From assembly GCF_008727755.1 (NCBI RefSeq), contig NZ_CP044231.1, positions 1,426,001-1,490,000 of the forward strand: 64,000 nucleotides of DNA, given 5' to 3'. Below are positions 49,665 to 59,889 of the stretch, piece by piece. Made by a program: the position numbers and the translations under genes. How positions within the stretch are numbered: position 1 is the stretch's first letter; each line of letters begins with the position of its first letter. Origin of the DNA: Microbacterium caowuchunii (GTDB lineage Bacteria > Actinomycetota > Actinomycetes > Actinomycetales > Microbacteriaceae). The notes under the pieces were generated by a model, which was not told the DNA's origin, searched no databases, and was given only the letters and a program-made list of their open reading frames with translations.

Positions 49665-51095
49665 ATGGACTCCCGGATCTCCGCCCGCGCCCTCACGGTC
49701 CTCCTCGGCGGATGGCGCACCAGCGAACCTGCCTACGAGGCGCTGGCGGACGGTATCCGCCTGCTCGTGCTGGACACCCGGATCGCCCCGCGCACCGCCC
49801 TGCCGGCGGAGCGGGAGCTGGCCGCCGCCCTCGGGGTGAGCCGCACCACGATCGCCGCCGCGTACCGGAGCCTGCGCGAGAGCGGCCACATCCGCAGCGT
49901 GCGGGGATCCGGCAGCGTGACCGAGCCGTTGGGGCGGCCCTCGAGCGCACGGACCGCGGTGTCGGACCCGGGGGCGATCGACCTGCAGCAGGCCAGCCCC
50001 GCAGCGTGGCCCGGGCTCGCCGGTGTGCTGGCGGAGGCGGCTCAGGCGGCCACCGGGATCCTCGGCCGACCGGGCTTCGACGTCGTCGGCAACGAGGATC
50101 TCCGCCGCGGGATCGCCGACCGGTACACCCGGGCGGGCCTGCCGACGGATCCGGGGGAGATCCTCGTCACCAACGGTGCGCAGAGCGCGCTGCACCTGCT
50201 CGCGTCCACCCTCGTGAGCCGAGGGGACCGGGTGCTCATGGAGACGCCCACCTACCCCCACGCGGCGGACTGCTTCCGCGCCGCGGGCGCACGGCTCGTC
50301 AGCGTACCCGTGACGACGGCGCACGGGTGGGACCTCGACCGCGCGGAACAGGCGTTCGACCGCGCCGTCCCGACCCTCGCGTACCTCATGCCCGACTTCC
50401 AGAACCCGACCGGGCGATCGATGTCGGAGGAGGAACGGGAGGTCATCGAACGCGCCGCAGAGCGGGCGGGGACGCTCGTCGTCGTCGACGAGACCACGGC
50501 CGACCTCGACATCGACCGTGCCGTCGCGCCCCGTCCGTTCGCGCCGGCCGGCAGCGGCGTCTCGGTGGTGCGGGTGGGATCCTTCGGCAAGACGGTGTGG
50601 GGCGGGCTGCGGGTCGGCTGGATCCGTGCCACCCCCGATCTGATCCGGAGGGTCGTCGCGGCGCGATTCGCGATCGAGCTCGGCACCCCGGAATGGGAGC
50701 AGCTCGTGGCGCGCATGCTGCTGCCCCGCTTCCCCGAGATCATCGCCCAGCGCGCGCACCTGCTCCGTGCCGGACGGGACAGCGCGGTACGCGCCCTCGG
50801 AGAGGCGCTTCCGGAGTGGGCCGTTCCCCGGGTGGACGGCGGCGTCGCCCTGTGGGTGGACCTGGACGCGCCCCTGAGCGGGGCTCTCGTCATGGCAGCC
50901 CGCAGCCGTGGGCTGCTCCTGTCCGCGGGGCCCCGGTTCTCGGTCGACGGCGGGTACGAGCGTCAGTTGCGGATCCCCTTCACCGCCGCCCCCGACCGGC
51001 TGGAGCAGGCGATCGACATCCTCGCCTCGGTGTGGCCGGAGGTCAGGGCCGGCTCCGCGCCCGTCATGCTGGAGCGGATGGACGCGGTCGTCTGA
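49665..51095 (+). CDS. MocR-family (GntR-aminotransferase fusion) regulator
   Basis: A 476-residue fusion: N-terminal GntR-type winged helix (about residues 22-85; ALPAERELAAALGVSRTTIA) joined to a fold-type I aminotransferase domain with GAQSALHLLAS, MPDFQNPTGRSM, VVVDETTADLD and the PLP lysine in VGSFGKTVWGGLRVGW. MocR proteins sense PLP or an amino compound and regulate divergent genes, here most likely the YczE-like transporter. The ligand is not evident from the sequence. Confidence 0.92.
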   Translation: MDSRISARALTVLLGGWRTSEPAYEALADGIRLLVLDTRIAPRTALPAERELAAALGVSRTTIAAAYRSLRESGHIRSVRGSGSVTEPLGRPSSARTAVSDPGAIDLQQASPAAWPGLAGVLAEAAQAATGILGRPGFDVVGNEDLRRGIADRYTRAGLPTDPGEILVTNGAQSALHLLASTLVSRGDRVLMETPTYPHAADCFRAAGARLVSVPVTTAHGWDLDRAEQAFDRAVPTLAYLMPDFQNPTGRSMSEEEREVIERAAERAGTLVVVDETTADLDIDRAVAPRPFAPAGSGVSVVRVGSFGKTVWGGLRVGWIRATPDLIRRVVAARFAIELGTPEWEQLVARMLLPRFPEIIAQRAHLLRAGRDSAVRALGEALPEWAVPRVDGGVALWVDLDAPLSGALVMAARSRGLLLSAGPRFSVDGGYERQLRIPFTAAPDRLEQAIDILASVWPEVRAGSAPVMLERMDAVV

Positions 51096-51096
51096 C

Positions 51097-51345
51097 TCAG
51101 CCGTTGCGCAGCGTCGCGACGGCGTCGGCGAAGCTCCAGAACCCGCCGACGTCCTGGAAACACCGGGCGCTCCAGCGGTAGCGGAGCGCCCGGTAGCGCA
51201 GCCCCTGGTCCGTGGACTGCTCCTCGACGAGACCCGCGACCGCGCCGCCGGGCGTGAGGATCCGCCACCGCGAGAGGCCGAGCGGCACCACTGCGTCGAT
51301 GCCGGGCCGGCGGACCGGCGCGGCGGTCAGGATCTGGTCGGTCAT
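51097..51345 (-). CDS. Small hypothetical protein
   Basis: An 82-residue protein, convergent with and almost touching the mocR stop. It has a Pro/Leu-rich N-terminal half (PVRRPGIDAVVPLGLSRWRI) and an aromatic C-terminus (RYRWSARCFQDVGGFWSFAD). GGGAGC precedes the ATG. No family recognised; codon use fits the genome. Confidence 0.65.
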   Translation of the reverse strand: MTDQILTAAPVRRPGIDAVVPLGLSRWRILTPGGAVAGLVEEQSTDQGLRYRALRYRWSARCFQDVGGFWSFADAVATLRNG

Positions 51346-51505
51346 GCGTGCTCCCCTCGGACGTGTCCCCCGACGGTACGGCCGACCTCCGACACGGCGG
51401 GGTGCGCGCCGCGCACCTCCTCCCCAGCGTCCTTCCGCCCCCGCTTCGTGCACCGCATCGCCATTCGTCGCATCCCGCCCTCCCCACGCGCCCACAGTGG
51501 AACCA

Positions 51506-51561
51506 GCTGCGGCGCCCGACGGGCACTCGGGCGCCGCAGCACACCCGGGGACGGTCCCCGG
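51506..51561 (+). promoter_or_regulatory. Tandem hairpins in the ssb leader
   Basis: A perfect 14-bp stem (51506-51519 with 51527-51540, 7-nt loop) is followed 4 nt later by a second perfect 7-bp stem (51545-51551 with 51555-51561, 3-nt loop) whose end touches the GGAGAAAGG ribosome binding site of ssb. The arrangement could act as an attenuator or translation switch, or terminate read-through transcription. The other 160 bp of this 232-bp gap show nothing I can name. Confidence 0.5.
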
Positions 51562-51577
51562 AGAAAGGCATCGCGAC

Positions 51578-52069
51578 ATGAACGAGAGCATCACCGTGGT
51601 CGGCAACGTGGCCAGCGTCCCCGAGCGGCGGGACCTCCCCTCCGGGGGCGCGGTCACCAGCTTCCGGATGGCGGTCACCCAACGCCGATTCGACCGCGAG
51701 AGATCGACCTGGGTCGATGGTCACACCAACTGGTTCACCGTCAGTGCATTCCGGGCGCTGGGCGAGAACGTGTACCGGTCATTGCACAAGGCGGACCGCG
51801 TGGTGGTCACCGGGCGGCTGCGGCTGCGGGAGTGGGAGACGGACGCGAAGAAGGGGGTCAGCGCGGAGATCGACGCGGAGGCGCTCGGACACGACCTGCT
51901 GTGGGGGGTCAGCGTCTTCCAGCGCGCGGAGTCGCCCTCCGCGGCAGGGGCCGGGGACACGCCGAACGCCGCCGGTGCAGAGCCCCCGGCCGGCGCCGAG
52001 GAGGTGCAGACGTGGGGCGCGCCGGGTGCCCCGCGCGAGCTCGTCGCCAGCGGGGAGACGCCGTTCTGA
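51578..52069 (+). CDS. ssb: Single-stranded DNA-binding protein (paralogue-type)
   Basis: A 163-residue SSB with one OB fold in residues 1-105 (ITVVGNVASVPERRDLPSGG, WFTVSAFRALGENVYRSLHK, VVVTGRLRLREW) and an Ala/Glu/Gly-rich tail ending GETPF. The tail keeps a terminal Pro-Phe but lacks the run of acidic residues of the main replication SSB, and the gene is not between rpsF and rpsR, so it is probably a secondary SSB, perhaps for recombination or DNA uptake. ATG with GGAGAAAGG upstream. Confidence 0.9.
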   Translation: MNESITVVGNVASVPERRDLPSGGAVTSFRMAVTQRRFDRERSTWVDGHTNWFTVSAFRALGENVYRSLHKADRVVVTGRLRLREWETDAKKGVSAEIDAEALGHDLLWGVSVFQRAESPSAAGAGDTPNAAGAEPPAGAEEVQTWGAPGAPRELVASGETPF

Positions 52070-52073
52070 TGCC

Positions 52074-52079
52074 TAGACT
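52074..52079 (+). promoter_or_regulatory. Candidate -10 box (TAGACT) of the lipoprotein gene
   Basis: TAGACT starts 5 bp after the ssb stop and ends 6 nt before the next GTG, another leaderless arrangement. Confidence 0.45.
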
Positions 52080-52085
52080 GACCGG

Positions 52086-52568
52086 GTGACTTCGACCCGC
52101 ACCGGACGATGCGCCGTCCTCCTCGCGTCCCTGCTCGTCGTCGGCGCGGTGCTGGCGGGCTGCTCGGCACCGGAGCCGGTCGTCCCGCCCAGCACCGCCG
52201 CGCCGAGCGCGTCCGCGACGCCCACCCCGGCGGCGCCGACGCTGATCCCGGAGGGGACGGCGGAGGACAACCTCCCGTTCTTCACCGAGGTCGTCACAGG
52301 GGTGTGGAACGGGCCCGAGCAGGTCGCGGGCCGCGCCTACGTCGACGCCCTGGCCGCTGCCGGTTTCGACAGGGCCGCCATGCAGCTCACCCCCGACCTG
52401 ACCACGGTCGGCGACCCGGCGGAGAGCATCGAGTTCTCCGTCCGGTGGGGCGAGGAGTGCCTGATCGGGCAGGTCGGGCCGGCGATCGGCACCCCCGTCA
52501 CGGTGGTGCTCCCGGGGCTGCCGAACGATCAGTGCCTGATCGGGGTGACGCGCCCGATCGACTGGTGA
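52086..52568 (+). CDS. Putative lipoprotein (DUF6993-like)
   Basis: A 160-residue exported lipoprotein. The signal peptide ends in VLAGC with Cys26 as lipidation site; a Ser/Thr/Pro/Ala-rich spacer runs to about residue 52; a ~100-residue globular domain follows (NLPFFTEVVTGVWNGPEQVAG, ending CLIGVTRPIDW) with two cysteines that may form a disulfide. Function unknown. GTG start. Confidence 0.85.
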   Translation: MTSTRTGRCAVLLASLLVVGAVLAGCSAPEPVVPPSTAAPSASATPTPAAPTLIPEGTAEDNLPFFTEVVTGVWNGPEQVAGRAYVDALAAAGFDRAAMQLTPDLTTVGDPAESIEFSVRWGEECLIGQVGPAIGTPVTVVLPGLPNDQCLIGVTRPIDW

Positions 52569-52603
52569 GGTCGGCGGCGCCCGTGCACGGCCCGAGTCCC
52601 GGC

Positions 52604-52609
52604 TAGACT
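52604..52609 (+). promoter_or_regulatory. Candidate -10 box of ettA (TAGACT)
   Basis: TAGACT ends 9 nt before the ettA ATG, giving an mRNA leader of at most a few bases. Confidence 0.4.
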
Positions 52610-52618
52610 GGACCGGAT

Positions 52619-54290
<1,672 letters not shown>

Positions 54291-54298
<8 letters not shown>

Positions 54299-54788
54299 GG
54301 CTTCGAGGGCGGCGCTGCGGCTGCATGTCCCGATCCCGCTGCGCTGGGGCGACCTGGACGCGTTCAACCACGTCAACAACACCTCGATGCTCAAGCTGCT
54401 CGAGGAGGCGCGGGTGCGCGCGTTCTGGGAGCCGGAGCCGGGCAAGCCCGAGGTGTACCCGACCGCGGTCGTGCCGGCCGGAGCCGCCGCGGGCATCCTG
54501 ACGCTCATCGCGCGCCAGGAGATCGAGTACCAGCAGCCGGTTCCGTACCACCGGGAGCCGCTGGATGTGCAGCTGTGGTTCGGCAAACTCGGCGGGTCCA
54601 GCATCGAGGTCTGCTACGAGGTCTACAGCCCGGCGGGAGCCGAGCCCCAGACCCTGTACGCACGCTCTTCGGCCGTGGTCGTCCTGGTGGACGCGGCGAG
54701 CGGGCGCCCGGTGCGGCTCTCCGACCGCATGCGCGAGGCCTGGGCTCCGTACCTCGGGGAACCGATCGCCTACGCCCGTCGCAGCTGA
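54291..54788 (+). CDS. Acyl-CoA thioesterase (4HBT hotdog family)
   Basis: A 165-residue single-hotdog thioesterase. The active-site region reads PLRWGDLDAFNHVNNTSML, as in YbgC/4-hydroxybenzoyl-CoA thioesterases with the Asp nucleophile. It is probably cytosolic and hydrolyses an acyl-CoA. The GTG start lies within the last codons of ettA (8-nt overlap), so the two are co-expressed; a functional link is not evident. Convergent with the TesB-type thioesterase. Confidence 0.88.
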
Positions 54789-54818
54789 CCGGACTGCCGC
54801 ATCCGCGCCGGTCCGGCG

Positions 54819-55733
54819 TCAGCCCTCCGACGGCACCCGGACCATGACCTCCTGGGCGACGCTGGCCACCAGCAGGCCGTCCCTCGTGTAGATCCGGCCG
54901 TTGGCGAGTCCTCGGCCGCCGCGCGCCGTCGGCGACTCCTGCACGTAGAGCAGCCACTCGTCCGCGCGCGCCGGACGGTGCCACCACATCGCGTGATCGA
55001 GGCTCGCCACGTTCAGCCCGGGGGAGTACCAGGTGAGTCCGTGCGCACGCAGGATGGACTCCTGGATCGTCATGTCCGAGAGGTAGGCCAGGGCCGCGCG
55101 GTGCGCCAGTGGGTCCTCCGGCATCTCGCGCCGGGTGCGCAGCCACACGGCCTGGTGGGGCTGTCGCTCGGCGGGCACGTCCGTGTAGAGCGATCCCGGC
55201 ACGTGCCGCAACTCGATCGGCGAATCCCGCAGCCGGCGCCTCGAAGACGTGCCTTCGGCGAGCGGGTCCGGGAGGTCGTCCGGCCCGGGAACGCCGGGAG
55301 CGGGCACCGCATGCTCCACGCCGTCGTCCTGGGTCTGGAACGACGCGATCATCGAGAAGATCGGCACGCCGTCCTGGAACGCCTGGGTGCGACGGGCGCT
55401 GAACGAGCGTCCGTCCCGCAACCGGTCGACCGAGAACGTGAGTCCCTGCGCCGCGTTCCCCGGGCGCAGGAAGTATCCGTGCATGGAGTGGATGGGGCGG
55501 TCCTCGCCGACGGTCCGCGACGCCGCGATCACCGACTGTGCGAGCACCTGGCCGCCGTAGATCCGGCCGTACGGCATCGGGTGGGAGACGCCGGTGAAGA
55601 TGTCCTCGGTGGTCCGCGCGTCGGTGGAGGTCAGCGCCAGGACGGAGAGGAGGGAGGCGACGGGGTCGTCCTCCGAATCCGGGGTCCGCGTCCCGTCGAG
55701 TCCCGCTGCGTTCACGCTGTCTCCCTCATTCAC
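54819..55733 (-). CDS. tesB: Acyl-CoA thioesterase II (TesB-like)
   Basis: A 304-residue double-hotdog thioesterase of the TesB family. Motifs: YGGQVLAQSVIAASRTV in the first hotdog, HSMHGYFLRPGN, and in the second LASLDHAMWWHRP containing the catalytic Asp/His region and LANGRIYTRDGLLVASVAQE. It cleaves medium- to long-chain acyl-CoA. Monocistronic; divergent from the next gene with 23 bp between starts. Confidence 0.93.
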   Translation of the reverse strand: MNEGDSVNAAGLDGTRTPDSEDDPVASLLSVLALTSTDARTTEDIFTGVSHPMPYGRIYGGQVLAQSVIAASRTVGEDRPIHSMHGYFLRPGNAAQGLTFSVDRLRDGRSFSARRTQAFQDGVPIFSMIASFQTQDDGVEHAVPAPGVPGPDDLPDPLAEGTSSRRRLRDSPIELRHVPGSLYTDVPAERQPHQAVWLRTRREMPEDPLAHRAALAYLSDMTIQESILRAHGLTWYSPGLNVASLDHAMWWHRPARADEWLLYVQESPTARGGRGLANGRIYTRDGLLVASVAQEVMVRVPSEG

Positions 55734-55743
55734 CGGCCCTTGA

Positions 55744-55749
55744 TAGTTT
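55744..55749 (+). promoter_or_regulatory. Candidate -10 box (TAGTTT) in the divergent gap
   Basis: TAGTTT ends 7 nt before the ATG at 55757, and the gap to the divergent tesB start is only 23 bp, so the promoters of the two genes must overlap the opposite coding region. Confidence 0.35.
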
Positions 55750-55756
55750 AGGTCGG

Positions 55757-56425
55757 ATGTCCCCTCGACTCTTGTTCCCCGATGCCGAAGCCGCAGCCGA
55801 CGCGCTCACCTTCGCCGGACGGCTCGCCGCGGTGGACCCCGAGGGCAGTGTGCGACTCCAGGGCGCGTCCGGTGTCCTCGTGATGACCGCCGGCGTGCTC
55901 GCGCCCCGTGGTCTGCTCGAGGCCATGCCGACGGTGCTCGCCCTGCGCGTGCTGCCCGTCGACCCCGAGCTCGAGTGCGACCTGACCGTCTCCGCGACCG
56001 GACTGACCGGGACGGACTCCCGTACCGAGGTGGCGCTCCCGGAGACCGCCGTGCGCGCGGCCTGGGCGGGCGTGTCGCCTCCTCGTTCGGGATGGACGCC
56101 CGCGGGTTCCGTCGGGGCAGCGGTTCTGGCGGCCCGGGCACAGTGGGGCATGGCGGCCGTCGCGCACGACCTGCCCGTGGATCCGGGGGAGGACGTCGTC
56201 CGCGCCGTGCGCGCCAAGATCTGGGGCGAGCCGGACCCGGACATCGCGGATCTCCCGCGCGGGGTCGCCTTCGCCGCCGTCTCGATGGGGTTCGTCCACG
56301 GTGAGGAGGACGCGCCACTCTACTCGGCACCGGGGTGGACGAGGCTGAGTCTCGGTCGCGGCCACATCCTCGTCCGGGGTCCGGTGCGCAGCGGACTCAC
56401 GCAGGTGCGGGCCACCGGTCGCTGA
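55757..56425 (+). CDS. Hypothetical protein, unknown function
   Basis: A 222-residue soluble protein of unremarkable composition. The N-terminal half has alternating beta-like segments (GSVRLQGASGVLVMTAGVLA, VLALRVLPVDPELECDLTVS), the C-terminal half a helical stretch and a final LSLGRGHILVRGPVRSG. No signal peptide, membrane segment or motif is recognised. Similar proteins occur in Microbacteriaceae at this place as far as I can tell from the conserved-looking codon use. Convergent with the FAD-dehydrogenase gene. Confidence 0.72.
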   Translation: MSPRLLFPDAEAAADALTFAGRLAAVDPEGSVRLQGASGVLVMTAGVLAPRGLLEAMPTVLALRVLPVDPELECDLTVSATGLTGTDSRTEVALPETAVRAAWAGVSPPRSGWTPAGSVGAAVLAARAQWGMAAVAHDLPVDPGEDVVRAVRAKIWGEPDPDIADLPRGVAFAAVSMGFVHGEEDAPLYSAPGWTRLSLGRGHILVRGPVRSGLTQVRATGR

Positions 56426-56432
56426 GGGCCGC

Positions 56433-58100
56433 TCAGAGGGCCGCCGCCGCCGCGCGTCCCGCGATCCGGCCGGAGAACAGGCAACCGCCCAGGAACGTCC
56501 CTTCGAGGGCCCGGTACCCGTGCATGCCGCCCCCGCCGAAGCCGCTCGCCTCACCGGCCGCGTAGAGCCCCGCCACCGGTCCGCCGTCGGCGCCGAGCGC
56601 CCGCCCCTGCAGATCGGTCTCGATGCCGCCGAGGGACTTCCGGGTCAGGACGTGCAGCTTCACGGCGATGAGGGGCCCCGCCGCCGGATCGAGGATGCGG
56701 TGCGGCGCGGCGGTGCGGACCAGCCGGTCGCCCCGGTACGCCCGGGAGGAGCGCAGCATCGCGATCTGCGCGTCCTTGGTGAAATCGTTCGCCACCTCAC
56801 GATCACGGGCCTCCACCTCCGCGCGCACCTGCGTGCCGTCGAGGAGGTCACCGCCGGGCAGTACCCGCATCCCGTCGATGAGGGCGTCGAGATCGTTGCG
56901 GACGACGAAGTCGGCTCCCCGGTCCAGGAACGCCTGCACGGGTCCGGCGGCGCCCTTGCCCAGCCGCGACCGGACCAGCAGCGGCAGGTCCTTGCCGGTC
57001 AGATCGGGGTTCTGCTCGCTTCCGGACAACGTGAACTCCTTCTCCACGATCCGGCTGGAGAGCACGAACCAGGAGTGGTCGTGCCCGGTCGCGCGCAGGT
57101 GCGCGAGCGTTCCCAACGTGTCGAAGCCCGGGAAGAGCGGCACCGGGAGCCGGCGGCCGGTCGCGTCCAGCCAGAGCGAAGAGGGGCCGGGGAGGATGCG
57201 GATGCCGTGGTCGGCCCATACGGGTGAGTGATTGCGGATGCCTTCGACGTAGTGCCACATCCGGTCGCCGTTGACCAGTCGCGCGCCGGCCCGCTCCGCG
57301 GTACCGAGCATCGCGCCGTCGACGTAGGCGGGCACGCCGGTGAGCATCCGCTCCGGCGGGGCGCCGAGCCGTTCCGGCCACCGGGCGCGGACGAGGTCGT
57401 GGTTGCCGCCGATGCCGCCGGAGGTCACGATCGTCGCGCCGGCGCGGATGCGGAAATCCCCGACGACCTCCTGGGTTCCGGCAGCGCCGCGCACCGCGTC
57501 ATCGGCAGCGAGCACATCCCCCTCCGCGCCGACCGCCACGCCGTTCTGCATGGTCAGGGCGCCCACCCGGTGCCGCGGGAGGATCGTGATGCGGCCGAGT
57601 CTCTCGGCCTCCTCGACGGCGGCCTGGAACGGTGCCACCACACCGGGGCCGGTTCCCCAGACGATGTGGAAGCGCGGGACGGAGTTCCCGGGACCGGTCG
57701 CGGTGTAGCCGCCCCGCTCCGCCCATCCCACGACGGGGAAGAACCGGACGCCCTTGGCGCGCAGCCAGGCGCGCTTCTCGCCGTGCGCGAAGTGCAGGTA
57801 GGCCTCGGCCCAGCGCCGGGGCCACGCGTCCTCGGCCCGGTCGAACCCCGCTGTCGCGAACCAGTCCTGCTCTGCGAGCGCCGCGGAGTCCCGGATCCCC
57901 ATCCGGCGCTGCTCCGGCGAGTCCACGAGGAAGAGACCCCCGAAGGACCACCAGGCCTGGCCGCCCAGGTTCACCCGGGACTCCTGATCGAGCAGGACGA
58001 CCCTGCGCCCGGCGCCCGCTGCCTCGGCGGCGGCGACGAGCCCCGACAACCCCCACCCGATCACCAGCACGTCGGTCGATACGGGGGTGGGTGCGGCCAC
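56433..58100 (-). CDS. FAD-binding dehydrogenase (KstD/succinate dehydrogenase-like)
   Basis: A 555-residue flavoprotein of the FAD-binding-2 family (fumarate reductase/3-ketosteroid-1-dehydrogenase fold). The dinucleotide-binding motif is VLVIGWGLSGLVAAAEA at the N-terminus, the FAD contact QAWWSFGGLF follows, and the C-terminal GLYAAGEASGFGGGGMHGYR closes the fold. Substrate unknown; the lack of steroid genes nearby argues against calling it KstD. It starts at GTG 2 bp after the globin gene, with AAGGAG in that gene's last codons, so it is the third gene of an mscS-glbO-FAD operon. Confidence 0.88.
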   Translation of the reverse strand: MAAPTPVSTDVLVIGWGLSGLVAAAEAAGAGRRVVLLDQESRVNLGGQAWWSFGGLFLVDSPEQRRMGIRDSAALAEQDWFATAGFDRAEDAWPRRWAEAYLHFAHGEKRAWLRAKGVRFFPVVGWAERGGYTATGPGNSVPRFHIVWGTGPGVVAPFQAAVEEAERLGRITILPRHRVGALTMQNGVAVGAEGDVLAADDAVRGAAGTQEVVGDFRIRAGATIVTSGGIGGNHDLVRARWPERLGAPPERMLTGVPAYVDGAMLGTAERAGARLVNGDRMWHYVEGIRNHSPVWADHGIRILPGPSSLWLDATGRRLPVPLFPGFDTLGTLAHLRATGHDHSWFVLSSRIVEKEFTLSGSEQNPDLTGKDLPLLVRSRLGKGAAGPVQAFLDRGADFVVRNDLDALIDGMRVLPGGDLLDGTQVRAEVEARDREVANDFTKDAQIAMLRSSRAYRGDRLVRTAAPHRILDPAAGPLIAVKLHVLTRKSLGGIETDLQGRALGADGGPVAGLYAAGEASGFGGGGMHGYRALEGTFLGGCLFSGRIAGRAAAAAL

Positions 58101-58102
58101 GG

Positions 58103-58579
58103 CTACTCCTTCGTCGGAACGTCCGTTCGTGCCGTCATGGTCATGCCGGGCGCGGTCCGTCCGTCGGCGACGGGGCCGATCCCGGAGGGCTCGAACGTGT
58201 TCACCATGGCATAGGCGGCCCGCTCCAGGTAGTCCCAGAGCGTCGCTTCCAGCAGTGGCGGCATCTCGGCCGTATCCACGGCCCGCCGCATGTGCGCGAG
58301 CCACCTGTCGCGTGCATCCGGATTGACCGCGAACGGGGCGTGGCGCATCCGCAGTCTCGGGTGCCCCCGGCGCTCGCTGTAGGTCGTCGGCCCTCCCCAG
58401 TACTGTTCGAGGAACATCAGCATCCGCTCGCGGGCGGGGCCGAGGTCCTCTTCCGGGTACATCGGCCGGAGCACGGGATCCTCGGCGATGCCTTCGTAGA
58501 AGACGCCCACCAGGCGCTCGAAGAACGGGTGGCCGCCCACCTGGTCGTAGAAGCTCACGGAGCCGTCCTGGTCGCTCAT
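58103..58579 (-). CDS. glbO: Group II truncated hemoglobin (GlbO)
   Basis: A 158-residue trHbO-type globin. Helix E/F features are clear: the proximal His80 in RMRHAPF and the group-II Trp93 (G8) in RDRWLAHM, and YPEEDLGPARERMLMFLEQYWGGP. It has a ~25-residue C-terminal extension. Binds heme, O2 and NO; in mycobacteria trHbO is linked to redox or peroxide protection. Overlaps the upstream mscS-like gene by 4 nt and precedes the flavoprotein gene by 2 bp. Confidence 0.95.
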   Translation of the reverse strand: MSDQDGSVSFYDQVGGHPFFERLVGVFYEGIAEDPVLRPMYPEEDLGPARERMLMFLEQYWGGPTTYSERRGHPRLRMRHAPFAVNPDARDRWLAHMRRAVDTAEMPPLLEATLWDYLERAAYAMVNTFEPSGIGPVADGRTAPGMTMTARTDVPTKE

Positions 58580-59844
58580 GATCCGTCCTCCGCGTCCTTC
58601 GTCGTGTGGCGTTCTGGTGCGGGCGGGGCCGGGTGCGTCGCCTCCGTGCCGTCCCGCGGGGAGTCCGGGGCGTCGTGATCCGGCGTGGGGTGCGAGGCCT
58701 CGCGTGCCGCCTTCGCGTCCCGCAGAGCCGTCGCCGTGTCCTTGCGGGGCCGCGCCGGCGACTTCACCACGGTGTCGTCCTCGGCAGCGGCCTGCCGGGC
58801 TTTCGCGACCTTGCGGGCGGTGCGCTTGGGCTTCCAGACGGGCCGTTCGACCGGCAGGGTCGTCGGGTTGGTGACGGGCGGGTTGGCGCCGCGCACGCGC
58901 TGCGCACCCTCGATGCCGCTGAGCACGATCGAGTTCAGCTGCGGCAGACGCACGCCCATGGCGTCCATCGCGCGCTTGAGCCGCATCCGGAGTTCCCGGG
59001 CGACGTCGTCCTTCGCGTTGGAGCGGGTCCGCTGCACGAGACGGATGACGAGCGCGTCACCGGAGACCGACTCCAGACCCCAGAGTTCGGGCTGCTCGAG
59101 GATCCGGCTGCGCCACTTGGGGTCCTTCGCGAGCGCGCGCGCCGCGTCCAGCATGGCCTTCTCCACCGCCTGGATGTCGACGTCCGCGGGCACGGCGAGG
59201 TCGATGATGACGCGGGACCAGCCCTGGGACATGTTCCCGATCCGCGTGATCTCGCCGTTGCGGACGTACCAGAGCGTCCCGTTGACGTCACGGACGTGGG
59301 TGACCCGCACCGACACGTACTCGACCACGCCGGTGGCGAGGCCGAGATCGACGACGTCGCCGATGCCGACCTGGTCCTCCGCGACGATGAAGATGCCGTT
59401 GAGCACGTCCTTGACGATGTTCTGCGCACCGAAACCGAGGCCCGCACCGATCGCCGCGGTCAGCAGCGCGAAGGAGCCGAGGATGGTCGAGTCGACGGCA
59501 TTGACGATGAGGATGAGCGCCACGATCACGATCGTCACGCTCGCGATGTTCTGCAGGATGGAGCCGAGCGTCCGGGTGCGCTGGACGAGCCGCACCGCCG
59601 CGAGCGGAGAACGGTCCAGGGCCATGGTGTCGGTCACCTGGGCCTTCGACTTCGCGCCGGACACGATCCGCTCGACGATGCGGTGGATCACCCGCTTGAG
59701 GATCCACACGGCCAGCAGCGCCCCCGCGATGATCGCCAGGACCACCAGGAGCGTTCTGCCGGCGCCCAGGAAGAACGAGCCGACCGACTCCCAGAACTCG
59801 GGGTCGGCCAGTGTCGCGGAGTCCGTGCCTTCGAAACCAGTCAT
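58576..59844 (-). CDS. Small-conductance mechanosensitive channel family protein (MscS-like)
   Basis: A 422-residue MscS-family channel. An N-terminal membrane helix (about 27-50), a basic loop, and two further helices lead to the pore TM3 with GSFALLTAAIGAGLGFGAQN, followed by the beta domain (VGIGDVVDLGLATGVVEYVS, RNGEITRIGNMSQGW) and a cytosolic alpha/beta domain. The last 110 residues are a charged, Lys/Ala/Pro-rich tail. It opens under membrane tension to release solutes. Its stop overlaps the globin start (ATGA). Confidence 0.92.
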   Translation of the reverse strand: MTGFEGTDSATLADPEFWESVGSFFLGAGRTLLVVLAIIAGALLAVWILKRVIHRIVERIVSGAKSKAQVTDTMALDRSPLAAVRLVQRTRTLGSILQNIASVTIVIVALILIVNAVDSTILGSFALLTAAIGAGLGFGAQNIVKDVLNGIFIVAEDQVGIGDVVDLGLATGVVEYVSVRVTHVRDVNGTLWYVRNGEITRIGNMSQGWSRVIIDLAVPADVDIQAVEKAMLDAARALAKDPKWRSRILEQPELWGLESVSGDALVIRLVQRTRSNAKDDVARELRMRLKRAMDAMGVRLPQLNSIVLSGIEGAQRVRGANPPVTNPTTLPVERPVWKPKRTARKVAKARQAAAEDDTVVKSPARPRKDTATALRDAKAAREASHPTPDHDAPDSPRDGTEATHPAPPAPERHTTKDAEDGS

Positions 59845-59889
59845 CGTCTCGATGCTATCCACCCGCTCAGGGATGAGGCTGGGAGCCAC

